From positions 101,986 to 165,985 of the forward strand of contig QWII01000004.1 of the NCBI GenBank assembly GCA_021405325.1: DNA of 64,000 nt. The letters run 5' to 3'. The DNA comes from Caldilinea sp. CFX5. GTDB lineage: Bacteria; Chloroflexota; Anaerolineae; Caldilineales; Caldilineaceae. The notes under the pieces were generated by a model, which searched no databases, was not told where the DNA came from, and saw nothing but the letters and a program-made list of their open reading frames with translations. Of the stretch, positions 34,279 through 43,588 are shown one piece after another. Every line of letters starts with the position of its first letter. Within the stretch, counting starts at the first letter, position 1. A program made the translations under genes and the position numbers.

Positions 34279-37265
34279 GGGTGGTTTCCTCCCTGGTTGG
34301 CGCGGCTTTCCAGATAGGCGCCGCTGATGGCCACACGCGTCGGTTGGTCGATGGTCGATTGGGCAAAGGCGGCGCTGTGGCTTGTGATGACCTGCGGGCG
34401 CTTCTGCTCATCATTGCGGAAGCGCAACTCGGCGGGCGGCTCGTCCAACACCAGCCAATATTTGTCAAGTTCACTCGGCGTCACATCAAAGGCAAAGAAG
34501 GTGACTTCCGGCGTGATCATGCCGGCAAAGATCGGCCCAAAGTGTTTCCGCTTGTTACGCCATTCGCTCATAGCCGCCTGCCAGGCCGCGCTCCCCACGG
34601 GATGGGGCGACGGCGGCATGTCGAGTTGCGGCGGCGCTTGTAACAAGGTGTTGAGCGCCGTCTTCTCCGGCTGGTTGGGGTCGGGCGGCACATCGGTATC
34701 GACCGCCGGGTCCGGCTTGACCAGATAAACCAGCGTTGAAGGGTAGCGCCGGAAGAGATCGCTGCGAAAGGCGATGACCAGCCGGCTGCCGGTGGCGTTG
34801 GCCGGGTCGCTGGGCTGGATGGTCTGATGGCTCAGGTCGCCCAGCGGCTGGTCGGTCGCCTTGCTCCATTCGGCCAGCGGCTCAATGTCGGCCTGGCGCT
34901 GCTGGGTGGCATAGTTGACCTGACCCCAGAACATGCGCAAGGGGGTGCAGGTGCGATCCACCGCCAGGTCGCGCCAACGCATCTCGCTGAGAAACTGGCT
35001 GTTGAGACCGACCAGATAGGCGTCGATAAAGGCCGGATTGGTCTGCAACGCGGTGATCGAATCCTTTTCCAGCGCGCCCACGCCGGGCAGCAGCCACTCT
35101 TTGTCATAGCGGCGCAACAGTTCCCAAGTGGGGAAATCCAGCCCGATGGCATATTCGGGGCGAGTCAGGCGGCTGCAATCGACCCCCTTGAGCGTCGCAC
35201 AGAGACGCACTCGCGCCGGGGCCGTGGGCTGCCGGGGATCAAGGGCGGCAGCCAACGCCCCGGCCAGCGCACCGAGGTTGATCGGCTTCTGGTCGGGCTG
35301 GGGCGGCGGCGGCAACTGATCGATCAGATCATCACAGAAGCGCTCCCGATCTTCGATGGGTAGATCGAGATTGGCCAGCAGCTCCTCACAAGGGCGGCGG
35401 GCCATACAGCGGCGGAGCGCCTGCCAGAGCGCGTCATAAAATTCGGTCTGTGCGCTGTCGCTTTCCAGCAAACGGGCGTAATATTCCCAGATTTCTAAGC
35501 CGGGGCGCGCGCCAATCAGCCGGATGATCCCTTCACCCTCGCAAGGCATTTCCTGTTCCGGCAAGCGCGCCTGTAACTGGGCGCTCAGTTCAAAGGGCAA
35601 TTTTTCGCCGAACTCCTGCCGTATCAGCAGCAGTTCGGCAAGCTGGCCGGCCTGTAACAACTCCTGGCGCAGACGGCGATACTCCTGGCTGAATTGTTCA
35701 ACCAGCACCCAAAGCTGGGCAATCACATCGGCGAGCCACTGTTCATCCAACCGCAACAGCTCTTCCAGCGGCGGCAAGCCCAGCGCCTGCGCCACCTGGT
35801 CGGTATGGGGCAGACCGGCGGGGGCGCGGTCGGGCAAGGGCGCGGGTTGGTTGGCGGCGTCCAATGCGGCGCGTCGGTTGAGGCCGCCGGTCGGTTCAGC
35901 CAGCCGGCGGGTGATGCTACTGCGGTCGCGCAGCAGGCGTTGGGCGGCGCTAGAGAAGAGCGCCGGGGGCAGCGGGCTGCTGTCGCCCGTGACCCGATCC
36001 AGCACCACACCGCCATCCGCCGCCAACAGGCGCGCCATGAGCGGCCCCAGGATGTGCAACCGTTCGTTTGGCTCACTCGGCAGCCGTTGATCCCACAAGC
36101 GCCCGGCGGCCCACAAGCCCAGGGCGAGCTGGTTGATGCGTTGGCCGGCCTCGCGCAGCGCCCCTGCTTGCTGGACGGCGGCATCCATCAACGTCTCTTG
36201 CGCCTCTACGCCCAGCCAGACCCCCAGTCCAGCCACGCCGCGCGCCCGCGGGTCGTCGGTCAACTCGTGGGGCCAGCCACTTTCAATGCTATCGGGGTCA
36301 GGGAGCCAGGGGCGGCCATAGGGGGGCAGACCGATGGTGTTTTCCAGAGCATCGTTCAACCCATCGACATCGGTGATGACCTGTGCGAGGAGCGCCGGGT
36401 CGGGCGCAACGGGGTCTTGCAGCGACGTAATCGCACCGCGCACCTCCATTGCCAGCTTGAGATCAATGCCATCCGCCGGTACGCTACGCCGATAGTGCAA
36501 TTTGGCTTTGCCGACATCAGCGGCAGGCGGGATGTGCAGGGCGGCGGCCAGCGTCTCAAAGTCGCCGGCTTCGGTCGTCCAGAAGCGCCAGGCGTGGAAA
36601 GCGGGCAGCACCCCCTTGCGGCCAAAGTTAGTGGTGACAGTCGCACCGTTGACGCGCCACATGGGTTGGCCGGCGTCGTTAAAGGCCGGCACGAGGACGG
36701 CCTGATACTCATGTTGCGGCAGTAGACCCACAGGTCTGCCGGCTCCATTCTTTTTGGCGCCACGGGGTGAGAGTATGCGGGCAATCTCCTGGTTGCCGTC
36801 GAACTGGGTGTGCGCCCAGAGGTGGGAGTGGTCCAAATTGTGTTCCAGCAGAACGGCGTCGGCCACCTTGGTGACAACGCCCGCTTCCACCTGCAACTCC
36901 TCCCCGGTGCCGACCAGCAAGACCAGCCAGGGGCGGAGCTTCTGGGCCGGGTCATTGGGCAGGGGGGTGTAGCGCCAGGGCAGATCGGCTTCCCACAGGT
37001 CAACATGCACCAACTTGGTCGTCTCGGCATCGCGGGCAAAGGGGGCGGGGGCCATGTGCTTGATAGCGCCAGCTTGCAACCCGGCCACATCGCTCGCCGC
37101 CAGCAGGGTAAAAGCCGCTTCGCCGGTGGCGGTGTGGTTTTCATAGCTATCGCGCAGGGTCAGCGTCACTTTGCTGCCCAGCCTGGCCCCTTGTTGCGTC
37201 GCCTGTTCAAAGAGCTTGGCCCGTCGCCAGGGTTTGAAGGTCAGTTTTTCGGGTAAAGGCGTCAT
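34275..37265 (-). CDS. Large protein of unknown function (996 residues)
   Basis: 996 residues without signal peptide. N-terminal half contains LRPWLVLLVGTGEEL, HSHLWAHTQF and ARILSPRGAKKN followed by LVPAF and, later, a WRFWTTEAGDFETLA block. I recall this set (arginine in LSPR, GDFE) from families of unknown function. The C-terminal 300 residues include long helices and LRMFWGQVNYATQ. Starts 1 base after the DUF6603 gene stop and overlaps the next gene by 4 bases, so DUF6603, this and the 1508-residue protein form a tight translational block. Possible shell, scaffold or secreted complex component; no enzymatic motif seen. Confidence 0.68.
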   Translation of the reverse strand: MTPLPEKLTFKPWRRAKLFEQATQQGARLGSKVTLTLRDSYENHTATGEAAFTLLAASDVAGLQAGAIKHMAPAPFARDAETTKLVHVDLWEADLPWRYTPLPNDPAQKLRPWLVLLVGTGEELQVEAGVVTKVADAVLLEHNLDHSHLWAHTQFDGNQEIARILSPRGAKKNGAGRPVGLLPQHEYQAVLVPAFNDAGQPMWRVNGATVTTNFGRKGVLPAFHAWRFWTTEAGDFETLAAALHIPPAADVGKAKLHYRRSVPADGIDLKLAMEVRGAITSLQDPVAPDPALLAQVITDVDGLNDALENTIGLPPYGRPWLPDPDSIESGWPHELTDDPRARGVAGLGVWLGVEAQETLMDAAVQQAGALREAGQRINQLALGLWAAGRLWDQRLPSEPNERLHILGPLMARLLAADGGVVLDRVTGDSSPLPPALFSSAAQRLLRDRSSITRRLAEPTGGLNRRAALDAANQPAPLPDRAPAGLPHTDQVAQALGLPPLEELLRLDEQWLADVIAQLWVLVEQFSQEYRRLRQELLQAGQLAELLLIRQEFGEKLPFELSAQLQARLPEQEMPCEGEGIIRLIGARPGLEIWEYYARLLESDSAQTEFYDALWQALRRCMARRPCEELLANLDLPIEDRERFCDDLIDQLPPPPQPDQKPINLGALAGALAAALDPRQPTAPARVRLCATLKGVDCSRLTRPEYAIGLDFPTWELLRRYDKEWLLPGVGALEKDSITALQTNPAFIDAYLVGLNSQFLSEMRWRDLAVDRTCTPLRMFWGQVNYATQQRQADIEPLAEWSKATDQPLGDLSHQTIQPSDPANATGSRLVIAFRSDLFRRYPSTLVYLVKPDPAVDTDVPPDPNQPEKTALNTLLQAPPQLDMPPSPHPVGSAAWQAAMSEWRNKRKHFGPIFAGMITPEVTFFAFDVTPSELDKYWLVLDEPPAELRFRNDEQKRPQVITSHSAAFAQSTIDQPTRVAISGAYLESRANQGGNHP

Positions 37266-37266
37266 A

Positions 37267-40200
37267 TTAGAAGACTCCTGTTAGATCAAGCGTTTTTTCA
37301 GTCGCAGGCAGGGCCAGATCGCCGCTCGCCTGGGCCTCAACAAAGGCTTGCACGCTGTTGAGTGCGGCGGCGCTGGTGCGTTGACCGCTACGGTCATGCG
37401 TATGCCACGCTTCCTGCGCCACGCGCACGCCCTCCTGGTTGGAGACGATCTTGGCGCCGCCGGCCCGCTCGGCCAGGATGCTGTTGAGCGCGCCGTTGAC
37501 ATAGAGCCGGACGATCAGATCGCGGAAGCGGCTGCGCTGGGGCAATTTCACCAAGTCGATCTGAATGGGCGTCTCTAAGCCGGTCACATCACTCAACAGG
37601 CCGGCGTTGAGGCGCAGACCAGACTGTTGTTTGACAAAACGGCTGTTGTTGAGCGCTTCGCTATCGTTGAGTTTTAAGAAGCTGCCAACGCCAAACCAAT
37701 CGTCTTCGGGGGCGCCGCCCAGGTTGCTGCTCACCGTCAAGGTGTGGCGACTGCCCAGGTCAATGCCCTCGGCTTTTTCAATGGCGAGGTTGAGCGGCAC
37801 CCGCTTCTGCTCCCAGATCAGTTCGCCAACGGGCGCCAAGAGCTTGCTTTCGCGCGTATGGGGGGCAAAGATGACACTGCGATCTTCGCCTTCGATGCGC
37901 AGATTTTCCGGCTTGCTCAGTTCTCCCTTGTGCAGTTCCGGCTGGAGATAGAGGGGCAGGTTGGGAATCGGCGCCATCTGCTCCTTCGGGTTGCTGCTCA
38001 GTTCAATGGTGACATTGGCCGAGACTTTGACAAAGAGAATCCGCACACTGGCGCGCGCCGCCAAGACCAGTGGCCCCGGCCCGCTCAACTGCCCCTCCAC
38101 TCGCACGCTACAGAGCGAGACGCCAAAGACTTCGACATCAAAGCCGGCATCGACACGGGCGACAAAGTAGAAGGGTTTGAACTGAATGAGCGCATCAAAG
38201 CCAAACCAGCCATGCGCGGCAATGGGGCCGATCTCAATGCCCGCTTCGGTGCGCGACCCCAACTGGAAGGTGTTAGAGGTGAGCGCCAGATACATCTCCT
38301 GTTTGAGCCAGACCACGCCCAACGAAACGCTGACGCCGACCCGCGCCACCCGTGGCAGTTCCATGGCGCCGGGGTTGAAGGCGGGGTGAAAGCCGCCCAC
38401 CGTAAAGAGAAAGTAGCCGTTGACGCCATAGGCTATGCGCAGCGCCACGCCGCCGGTAATACGAAAGATACCCAACACATGGGAGTTGACCAGCGCAGCG
38501 TCAAAAAAGATGAGCGATTTGGTAAAGTCGATGCCGCCGATAAAGTCCATACGCAGATAGACCAGGGCAAAGTCCTCCGCCCCAATGACCAGCCGCGCCG
38601 AGCCGGCAATAAAGATTTTGCGCGGGCCGGGCAACTCGATAAAGACGCCGACATCGAGCTTGAGCAGGGTCAACCAGTTGATCTGCAAGGTGGGGCCGAT
38701 GAGAAAGACCCCCTTTTCCACCGGAAAGAAGTCGCGCATGTCACCCAGCAATTTGGGCGCGTTGCGCATGGGGTCGTCGTTAAAGAGAACATCACCGGCG
38801 GCCCCGCTGGTCAACCGTTCGCGCAGCAGATCAGTGTCGGCGCGGCGATTGATGCCAACCAGCCCGCCAAAGCCCGACACGGCAAAGCCAAAGCCGAGTT
38901 GCACCCCCGGCAAGGGCAGACGAATGCCGATGAGGGCGACAAAGGCCGGCTCGCCGCCGGGGAGCGCCTGGTAGAGACCATAGGCAAAAGCGCCAATGCC
39001 CAACACCTTGAGTTGTAGCGCGCCGGCGAATTCGTTGTCGCTGATCAGCTTGAGAAAACCGCCGCCCTTGACCGGGCCGGCGTCCAGATCCAGGCCGATG
39101 CCCTGGGGCGGCAACAGCCCGCCGTTGTCGCCCTGCCAGCGGCCAAACCAGACCCCCGCCCCCTCCATGACGGCGCGCAACGGGCCAAGCTGGGCATTGG
39201 CGCCATAGCGGAAGAGCGCCCGCAGATGTACCCCCCCTTCTTTGGGGGCGATTTCCAGCCGCGTCACCACCGTATCGAGGTGGAGACCGGCCCCGCTGCC
39301 GCCGATCTTGAGGTTGAGCGGCGTGGCAAATTGCACCCCCAACGCGGGTAAACCACCGGCGCTGCCCTGGGCGGTCAACCCCTGGCCCTGGACATAGCGC
39401 ATTTCTACATCGGAGGTGAACTTGAGTTGCGTCGGCAGGTTGAGGCCAAAGTTGAGAAAGCTGAGAAAGTCTGGCTTCAGGGCAAATTGGATCTTTTCCA
39501 AGCGGAGCGCGAGATCAAAGAGGGGGGCGCCGCCATGCAGCCGCAGCCCCAGCGCTATGGACTGGATGGCAAAGTGCGTCCCGCTTGGCGCGCCAATGAG
39601 TAAGGCGTTGGTGTCGTTGGGTTGTTTGCGCAGAAAGATCCCCAACTCGCCGTCGGACAGGGCCGCGCCATCAATGCCGGTAGCCGTAAATTTAATCTGA
39701 AAGCGTTTCAGGCCGTTGGCATCGCTGGTAAAGGTCAGTTGCCAGCCGTTGCCCAGATCGACCGACCGTTCCTTGAGCGCTTCCGCCGCTTTGATCCCCA
39801 CTTCTAGCCCCACTTCGTTGAGTTGGGCAAAGGCGTCGGGGCCGTTGAGGGCCAGGTAGCCAATCTCCCCTTCAGCAGCAGGGCCGGCCAGTGCCTTGAA
39901 TTCTTCCAGCGACAACGGCAGCGTAAAAGGCAATGGCAACCGCAGCGGTGAGTTGATTAGGTCGATCAGTTGATCAAGCGTCACCCCCGGTTCACCGACC
40001 AGGGGCAAGGCGGCAAAGCCTTGCTGACCATATTCCAGGGTCAGCAGCGCTTGCGGTGAGGAGATCAGCAGCAGGGTGAGCGCCTGTAGCGCTTTGGCGT
40101 CTTCCAGTTTCTGCACCTTGCTCAACAGCAAATTGAGCGCATAGTCACCAGGCTTGGTCGTGAGATCCTGGAGCGCCGTCCAATCGATGGCAAAGGCCGC

Positions 40201-40497
40201 CGGTTGTGCGCCCGCCCATTCAACGTCGATGACGCCTAGCAGGGTCAACGCTTCGGCCAACCGAGGAAAATTCATCTGAAGGGCGCGCACGATCAAGGTT
40301 TCGTGCAACCGGCGGTCGTTGGTGATGGCGTGCAGGGTCGCCAGCCAGCGGGCAATGCCCTCGCCACTGGGATCGACACTCACCGCCAGCAACTCTTGGA
40401 GCCGGTCGCCGATGGTCAGCAAGATGGCGGGCGGCGGCGGGTCGCCGTCCAAACTCTTTGTCAGTAACTGCGTCAGCGATTCGAGGAGATTGGCCAT
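37267..40497 (-). CDS. DUF6603 protein (about 1076 residues)
   Basis: Start at 40497 with GGA 7 bases upstream, preferred over 40530. Dominated by repeated amphipathic strands rich in alternating hydrophobic residues, Gly and Leu. The central segment matches the DUF6603 hallmark as I remember it: FGFAVSGFGGLVGINRRAD, LFNDDPMRNAPKLLGDM, FFPVEKGVFLIGPTLQINW (about 550-640). The strand pattern could form a long hydrophobic groove or barrel, so lipid or hydrophobic cargo binding is an open possibility. No signal peptide. Biochemical role of the family unknown to me. Confidence 0.7.
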   Translation of the reverse strand: MANLLESLTQLLTKSLDGDPPPPAILLTIGDRLQELLAVSVDPSGEGIARWLATLHAITNDRRLHETLIVRALQMNFPRLAEALTLLGVIDVEWAGAQPAAFAIDWTALQDLTTKPGDYALNLLLSKVQKLEDAKALQALTLLLISSPQALLTLEYGQQGFAALPLVGEPGVTLDQLIDLINSPLRLPLPFTLPLSLEEFKALAGPAAEGEIGYLALNGPDAFAQLNEVGLEVGIKAAEALKERSVDLGNGWQLTFTSDANGLKRFQIKFTATGIDGAALSDGELGIFLRKQPNDTNALLIGAPSGTHFAIQSIALGLRLHGGAPLFDLALRLEKIQFALKPDFLSFLNFGLNLPTQLKFTSDVEMRYVQGQGLTAQGSAGGLPALGVQFATPLNLKIGGSGAGLHLDTVVTRLEIAPKEGGVHLRALFRYGANAQLGPLRAVMEGAGVWFGRWQGDNGGLLPPQGIGLDLDAGPVKGGGFLKLISDNEFAGALQLKVLGIGAFAYGLYQALPGGEPAFVALIGIRLPLPGVQLGFGFAVSGFGGLVGINRRADTDLLRERLTSGAAGDVLFNDDPMRNAPKLLGDMRDFFPVEKGVFLIGPTLQINWLTLLKLDVGVFIELPGPRKIFIAGSARLVIGAEDFALVYLRMDFIGGIDFTKSLIFFDAALVNSHVLGIFRITGGVALRIAYGVNGYFLFTVGGFHPAFNPGAMELPRVARVGVSVSLGVVWLKQEMYLALTSNTFQLGSRTEAGIEIGPIAAHGWFGFDALIQFKPFYFVARVDAGFDVEVFGVSLCSVRVEGQLSGPGPLVLAARASVRILFVKVSANVTIELSSNPKEQMAPIPNLPLYLQPELHKGELSKPENLRIEGEDRSVIFAPHTRESKLLAPVGELIWEQKRVPLNLAIEKAEGIDLGSRHTLTVSSNLGGAPEDDWFGVGSFLKLNDSEALNNSRFVKQQSGLRLNAGLLSDVTGLETPIQIDLVKLPQRSRFRDLIVRLYVNGALNSILAERAGGAKIVSNQEGVRVAQEAWHTHDRSGQRTSAAALNSVQAFVEAQASGDLALPATEKTLDLTGVF

Positions 40498-40709
40498 AGA
40501 CAGTTCCGTTCTGTAATGAACCGCCGCCACGCCAAGAACGCGAGCAACTCCTTTGCGTCCCTTGCGCCGTGACGATTACTTGGATCGGTCAACACTGTCT
40601 TTACAATAGCCGAACAGCCTGTAGAAACGAAGCGTTTTTTTGCCAAAAAGTTGACAACCGTGGATCGCGTGGAGAGATGAAGGGGTGGTGTAGAAGACAG
40701 GGAGACACG

Positions 40710-40804
40710 AGACACGAGACAAGGAGACACGAGACAGGAAATACATAGATCGTTGAGTTTTCGTATCTCGTGTCTCGTATCTCGTGTCTCCTTGTCTCGT
40801 GTCT
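40710..40804. repeat. Palindrome with 25-base perfect arms
   Basis: Arms 40710-40734 and 40780-40804, built from GAGACACGAGAC-type units that are also partly tandemly repeated. The right arm ends at the peroxidase stop codon, and the element fills much of the 306-base gap between the peroxidase and DUF6603 genes. Confidence 0.8.
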
Positions 40805-42387
40805 TACCCCCGCGCCCCTTCCAACGGATTGAGGTCGTTGACAAACAAGAGCAGATCGGCCATCGTGAACGAAGTACCCGACACCAGCGCCGGCAAGGTG
40901 GGACGCCAGGTGCGGTCGGTGAGGATCGAGGTGCGGCTGGCTTCGATCAGGCCGACAAAGGTTTCAGCCACAATGCGCGAGCCGACCGGGCCCAGCTTTA
41001 GCCCGCTGTTTAACACTTCCGCCTCTTTCAAAATGTAATACCAGAGCGGCGTTTGCGTGTCCAACTGGGCGGCGCGCAAGGGTTGGGCTTGGGCGGATGG
41101 GATGCCCTGGAATAGCTCAAAGGGGGTGAGAACCGGTGCGCCCATTGCGGTCGCGACCGCCTGACCGCTGGGCAACCCCACCAACCGCCCGCGTAGCAAG
41201 TTGCGCACCGCCAGCGATGAAGTCGGCGGCGAACCAGGGGCAACAACCACATCGCCGCCAGGCAAGGTATGGAGCGCCGGGATCAGGAAGGTGTCGATGC
41301 GCCGCGCCGGGTTGAACTTGGCTTCCGGGCCGACGAGCGGGGCGGGGCTGAAGTCATAGAAGCGCTTCCAGTTAATCACCCAGTTGGTCGGCAAAGTGGG
41401 GTTGCCGCCGAGATCCCCGCTGTTACCGGAAAAGGTGAACAACAATTCGAGCGGTGCGCCGCCATCTTGAAAGACGATGTTGAAATGATAGTCGCGGCGC
41501 ACCATGCTATGGCCTAAACGGTAGCCGGCAACCGAAAATTCGAGGGGCATGGTCGGCTCTTCACCGGGGATAAATTGATAGAATTTCCGCCCATTCACCA
41601 GCACATCACTCAGGGTGGCGCTGTCGACAAAGCGCGGCAGAAAATCATGGAGGACGATCCACTGGTAGTGCAGCGTTACCAGCCGTCGTGCAGCGGTAAA
41701 GAGCGCTGCGCCTTGCAAGCCGGTCGCCGCCAGTCGATCCACGACTTTGTTGTGAAACTTGAGAAAAGCGAGATGGGTCTGGCCGACGGCCAGGTTTTCG
41801 TCGTTGCGCGGGTCGCCAATGGTGGCAATGGCGGGGTTGGCGGGGTCGTCGCCTCTGGGCAGATCGTTGGGGAGGGCGGCCAGGGTGTTGGCGCTTTCTT
41901 GACCAGCGGGCGTTGGCGTCGTCACGCCGATGCGTAGATGGACTTTATCTGGGGCATAGATGCGTTTCTCTTCCAGATCGGGGCCACGGCCATAGACTGA
42001 ATCCAAATCCAGCGACGGGGTGCGCCCCTGGATAATCTCTTCTAGCGGCAGGTTGTCGGTGGGGATGTTGGTGGTTTGGTCAAAGGTCAGATCGTGGTCG
42101 ATAAATTGGCCCAGATAGGTGAAACCGGCCGGCAGCCGTGGGTGGTCGCGCAAGGGGTTGTCGTTGTCATTATCAACCATCAGTTGACCAAGCGTCGCCA
42201 GGAGCTGGGGAGATGGTCGTAATTTGGGCAAGTTGGGAAAAAGCCGGGAAAAGCGCAGTAGCCGTTCGGTGTTAGCCAGCGGCGTAGCCAACGCACGGGC
42301 AACGCCTGGTTCACTTTCGGTAATAATGCCTTCGCCTTCGATAAAATAATTGACCTGACCATGATGACGTGGTTGTTGTGACGGCAT
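40804..42387 (-). CDS. Animal-type (cyclooxygenase-superfamily) haem peroxidase
   Basis: 527 residues. Distal His in YLGQFIDHDLTFD (about 98), typical of the An_peroxidase fold; catalytic Arg in IGDPRNDENLAVGQTH (about 194); proximal His in GYRLGHSMVRRDY (about 293). The full mammalian-like core is present. These enzymes use peroxide to oxidise halides or organic substrates; bacterial members are usually exported or linked to special secretion, but this chain has no signal peptide (it begins PSQQPRHHGQVNYF). Second gene of the cluster, 46 bases after the LysM gene. Possible antimicrobial or cross-linking role, inferred only. Confidence 0.88.
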   Translation of the reverse strand: MPSQQPRHHGQVNYFIEGEGIITESEPGVARALATPLANTERLLRFSRLFPNLPKLRPSPQLLATLGQLMVDNDNDNPLRDHPRLPAGFTYLGQFIDHDLTFDQTTNIPTDNLPLEEIIQGRTPSLDLDSVYGRGPDLEEKRIYAPDKVHLRIGVTTPTPAGQESANTLAALPNDLPRGDDPANPAIATIGDPRNDENLAVGQTHLAFLKFHNKVVDRLAATGLQGAALFTAARRLVTLHYQWIVLHDFLPRFVDSATLSDVLVNGRKFYQFIPGEEPTMPLEFSVAGYRLGHSMVRRDYHFNIVFQDGGAPLELLFTFSGNSGDLGGNPTLPTNWVINWKRFYDFSPAPLVGPEAKFNPARRIDTFLIPALHTLPGGDVVVAPGSPPTSSLAVRNLLRGRLVGLPSGQAVATAMGAPVLTPFELFQGIPSAQAQPLRAAQLDTQTPLWYYILKEAEVLNSGLKLGPVGSRIVAETFVGLIEASRTSILTDRTWRPTLPALVSGTSFTMADLLLFVNDLNPLEGARG

Positions 42388-42433
42388 AAAAAACTCCTTC
42401 TCTGCGCCAGTCTGCGCAGTAGCGAGTCATGGG

Positions 42434-43150
42434 TTAGCGGTTGGGAATCCAGAGGCGGTCGCCGATACGCAAGACCAGCCCCGGTCGCTTCAAGCCCGGA
42501 TTCAAGGTTTGCAGAACGGTCGAGGTTGTGCCAAAGCGTTGGGCCAGAGAACCCCAGGTCTCGCCGCTTTGCACCAGATGATAGTGACCGGCAAGCGCAC
42601 CGTTTTTGTTAATGCTGGCCGGCAGGAGAAAGTATTGCCCTTCCTGCCCTTCGGCCACCCAACGGGCTTGGGGTATGGTGGCGGCGGTGATGTTCCACCA
42701 GACAATCTGGTTGGCGCAGAACGGGCCGCCGACAATCGTCACCTCGGCCCCATTAACTAACGCGTCGGTGATCACCCCTTCCAGGCTGGGCGTCTGGCGG
42801 ACATGAATGGGGAGAGCAGCGGCGACAAGGGCGGCGTCCCCTTTGCGGAGGCGCGCCCGCACGGCTTGGGTGCAGAGCGGCTGTTCTTCAACCGGCCCCA
42901 GAAAAAAGCTTGTGCCGTCATGTTCCGGCGTCCACCCGGTCACCTGCGCCAGCGCCGATTGCACCTTCCACCAGAGCAAGCCGCCGGTTGCCACCGGGCC
43001 ATCAATCACGGTCATTGCCACGCCGGGGGGCAACCACCCCAAGACCACCGTGTTCTGCGTAGATGGCCGATCGCGCACGCGATTGGGGAGCGGCGGGTCA
43101 TGCAGCACAAAAGCCAGTTTGTCCTTCTGCAAACGCGAGTTGAGTGGCAT
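42434..43150 (-). CDS. SH3b-LysM protein
   Basis: 238 residues. Two bacterial SH3-like blocks (about 10-90 and 100-170; NTVVLGWLPPGVAMTVIDG, IHVRQTPSLEGVITDA) and a C-terminal LysM (about 190-236; YHLVQSGETWGSLAQRFGTT, GDRLWIP). LysM binds GlcNAc-containing glycan and could tether the cluster products to cell wall. No signal peptide. First gene in the direction of transcription, so the cluster promoter should lie upstream of 43150; a candidate -10 TAGTAT is at 43246-43241, but its -35 (AGTCAA complement at 43272) has a 20-base spacing, so it is weak. Confidence 0.8.
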   Translation of the reverse strand: MPLNSRLQKDKLAFVLHDPPLPNRVRDRPSTQNTVVLGWLPPGVAMTVIDGPVATGGLLWWKVQSALAQVTGWTPEHDGTSFFLGPVEEQPLCTQAVRARLRKGDAALVAAALPIHVRQTPSLEGVITDALVNGAEVTIVGGPFCANQIVWWNITAATIPQARWVAEGQEGQYFLLPASINKNGALAGHYHLVQSGETWGSLAQRFGTTSTVLQTLNPGLKRPGLVLRIGDRLWIPNR

Positions 43151-43302
43151 AGCACTTCCTCCTATTCGGTTTCAAGAGCGCAATTGGGTTGTTGGTGGTG
43201 CGGCAATTGGAGAGCTGATTTACCCACGATTTGGGTAGCTATACTATGCCTCAGGCAGGCAGGTTTAGTCAAGAATAACGTACTTCTTTTCGTTGGTTGT
43301 CC

Positions 43303-43491
43303 CGATTCAGCCCCCTCCTAATGGAGAAAGCAGGTAAAAGTCGCATGATGAGGAGTGCGCACGCCCACGTGCGCACTCCTCGTTTGTGCGCGGTTAAAAT
43401 GATTTATCGATGACCTCCCCAAAAGGAGAGGAACTGTCGCTCGCAGCGTGGCAATTCTCGCCCCTTTTGGGAGGGTTAGGGAGGGGCGACT
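43303..43491. repeat. Family B palindrome split by a 92-base insertion
   Basis: The left part ends CCCCCTCCTA at 43320 and the right part resumes ACCTCCCC at 43413, exactly as the uninterrupted copy at 29585-29680 reads through. The intervening 43321-43412 holds a hairpin with 14-base arms (43350-43363/43368-43381). This is a palindrome inserted into another palindrome. Confidence 0.75.
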
Positions 43492-43522
43492 GGCTAGGTG
43501 CCATCGGTTTTCAATTTAGCAG

Positions 43523-43552
43523 TTGACAAAACAGTCTATGTTGACATATAAC
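43523..43552 (+). promoter_or_regulatory. Putative promoter of the orphan antitoxin gene
   Basis: TTGACA at 43523-43528 and TATAAC at 43547-43552 with an 18-base spacer, 36 bases before the start codon. Confidence 0.6.
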
Positions 43553-43588
43553 AATGACGCTAAAGAAAAGATACAAGAAGGAGGATTC

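Noticed and set aside
35694..39018. Plus-strand frames of 343-424 codons opposite the 996-residue and DUF6603 genes
   Set aside because: They lack domains and ribosome sites; the minus-strand genes overlap or abut each other as in an operon.
40699..40805. CRISPR-like short repeats
   Set aside because: Repeats are inverted, have no spacers of constant size, and no cas gene is present.
25103..43150. Interpretation as a contractile injection system or prophage tail
   Set aside because: LysM and huge proteins suggested it, but no sheath, tube, baseplate, spike, terminase or integrase was found.
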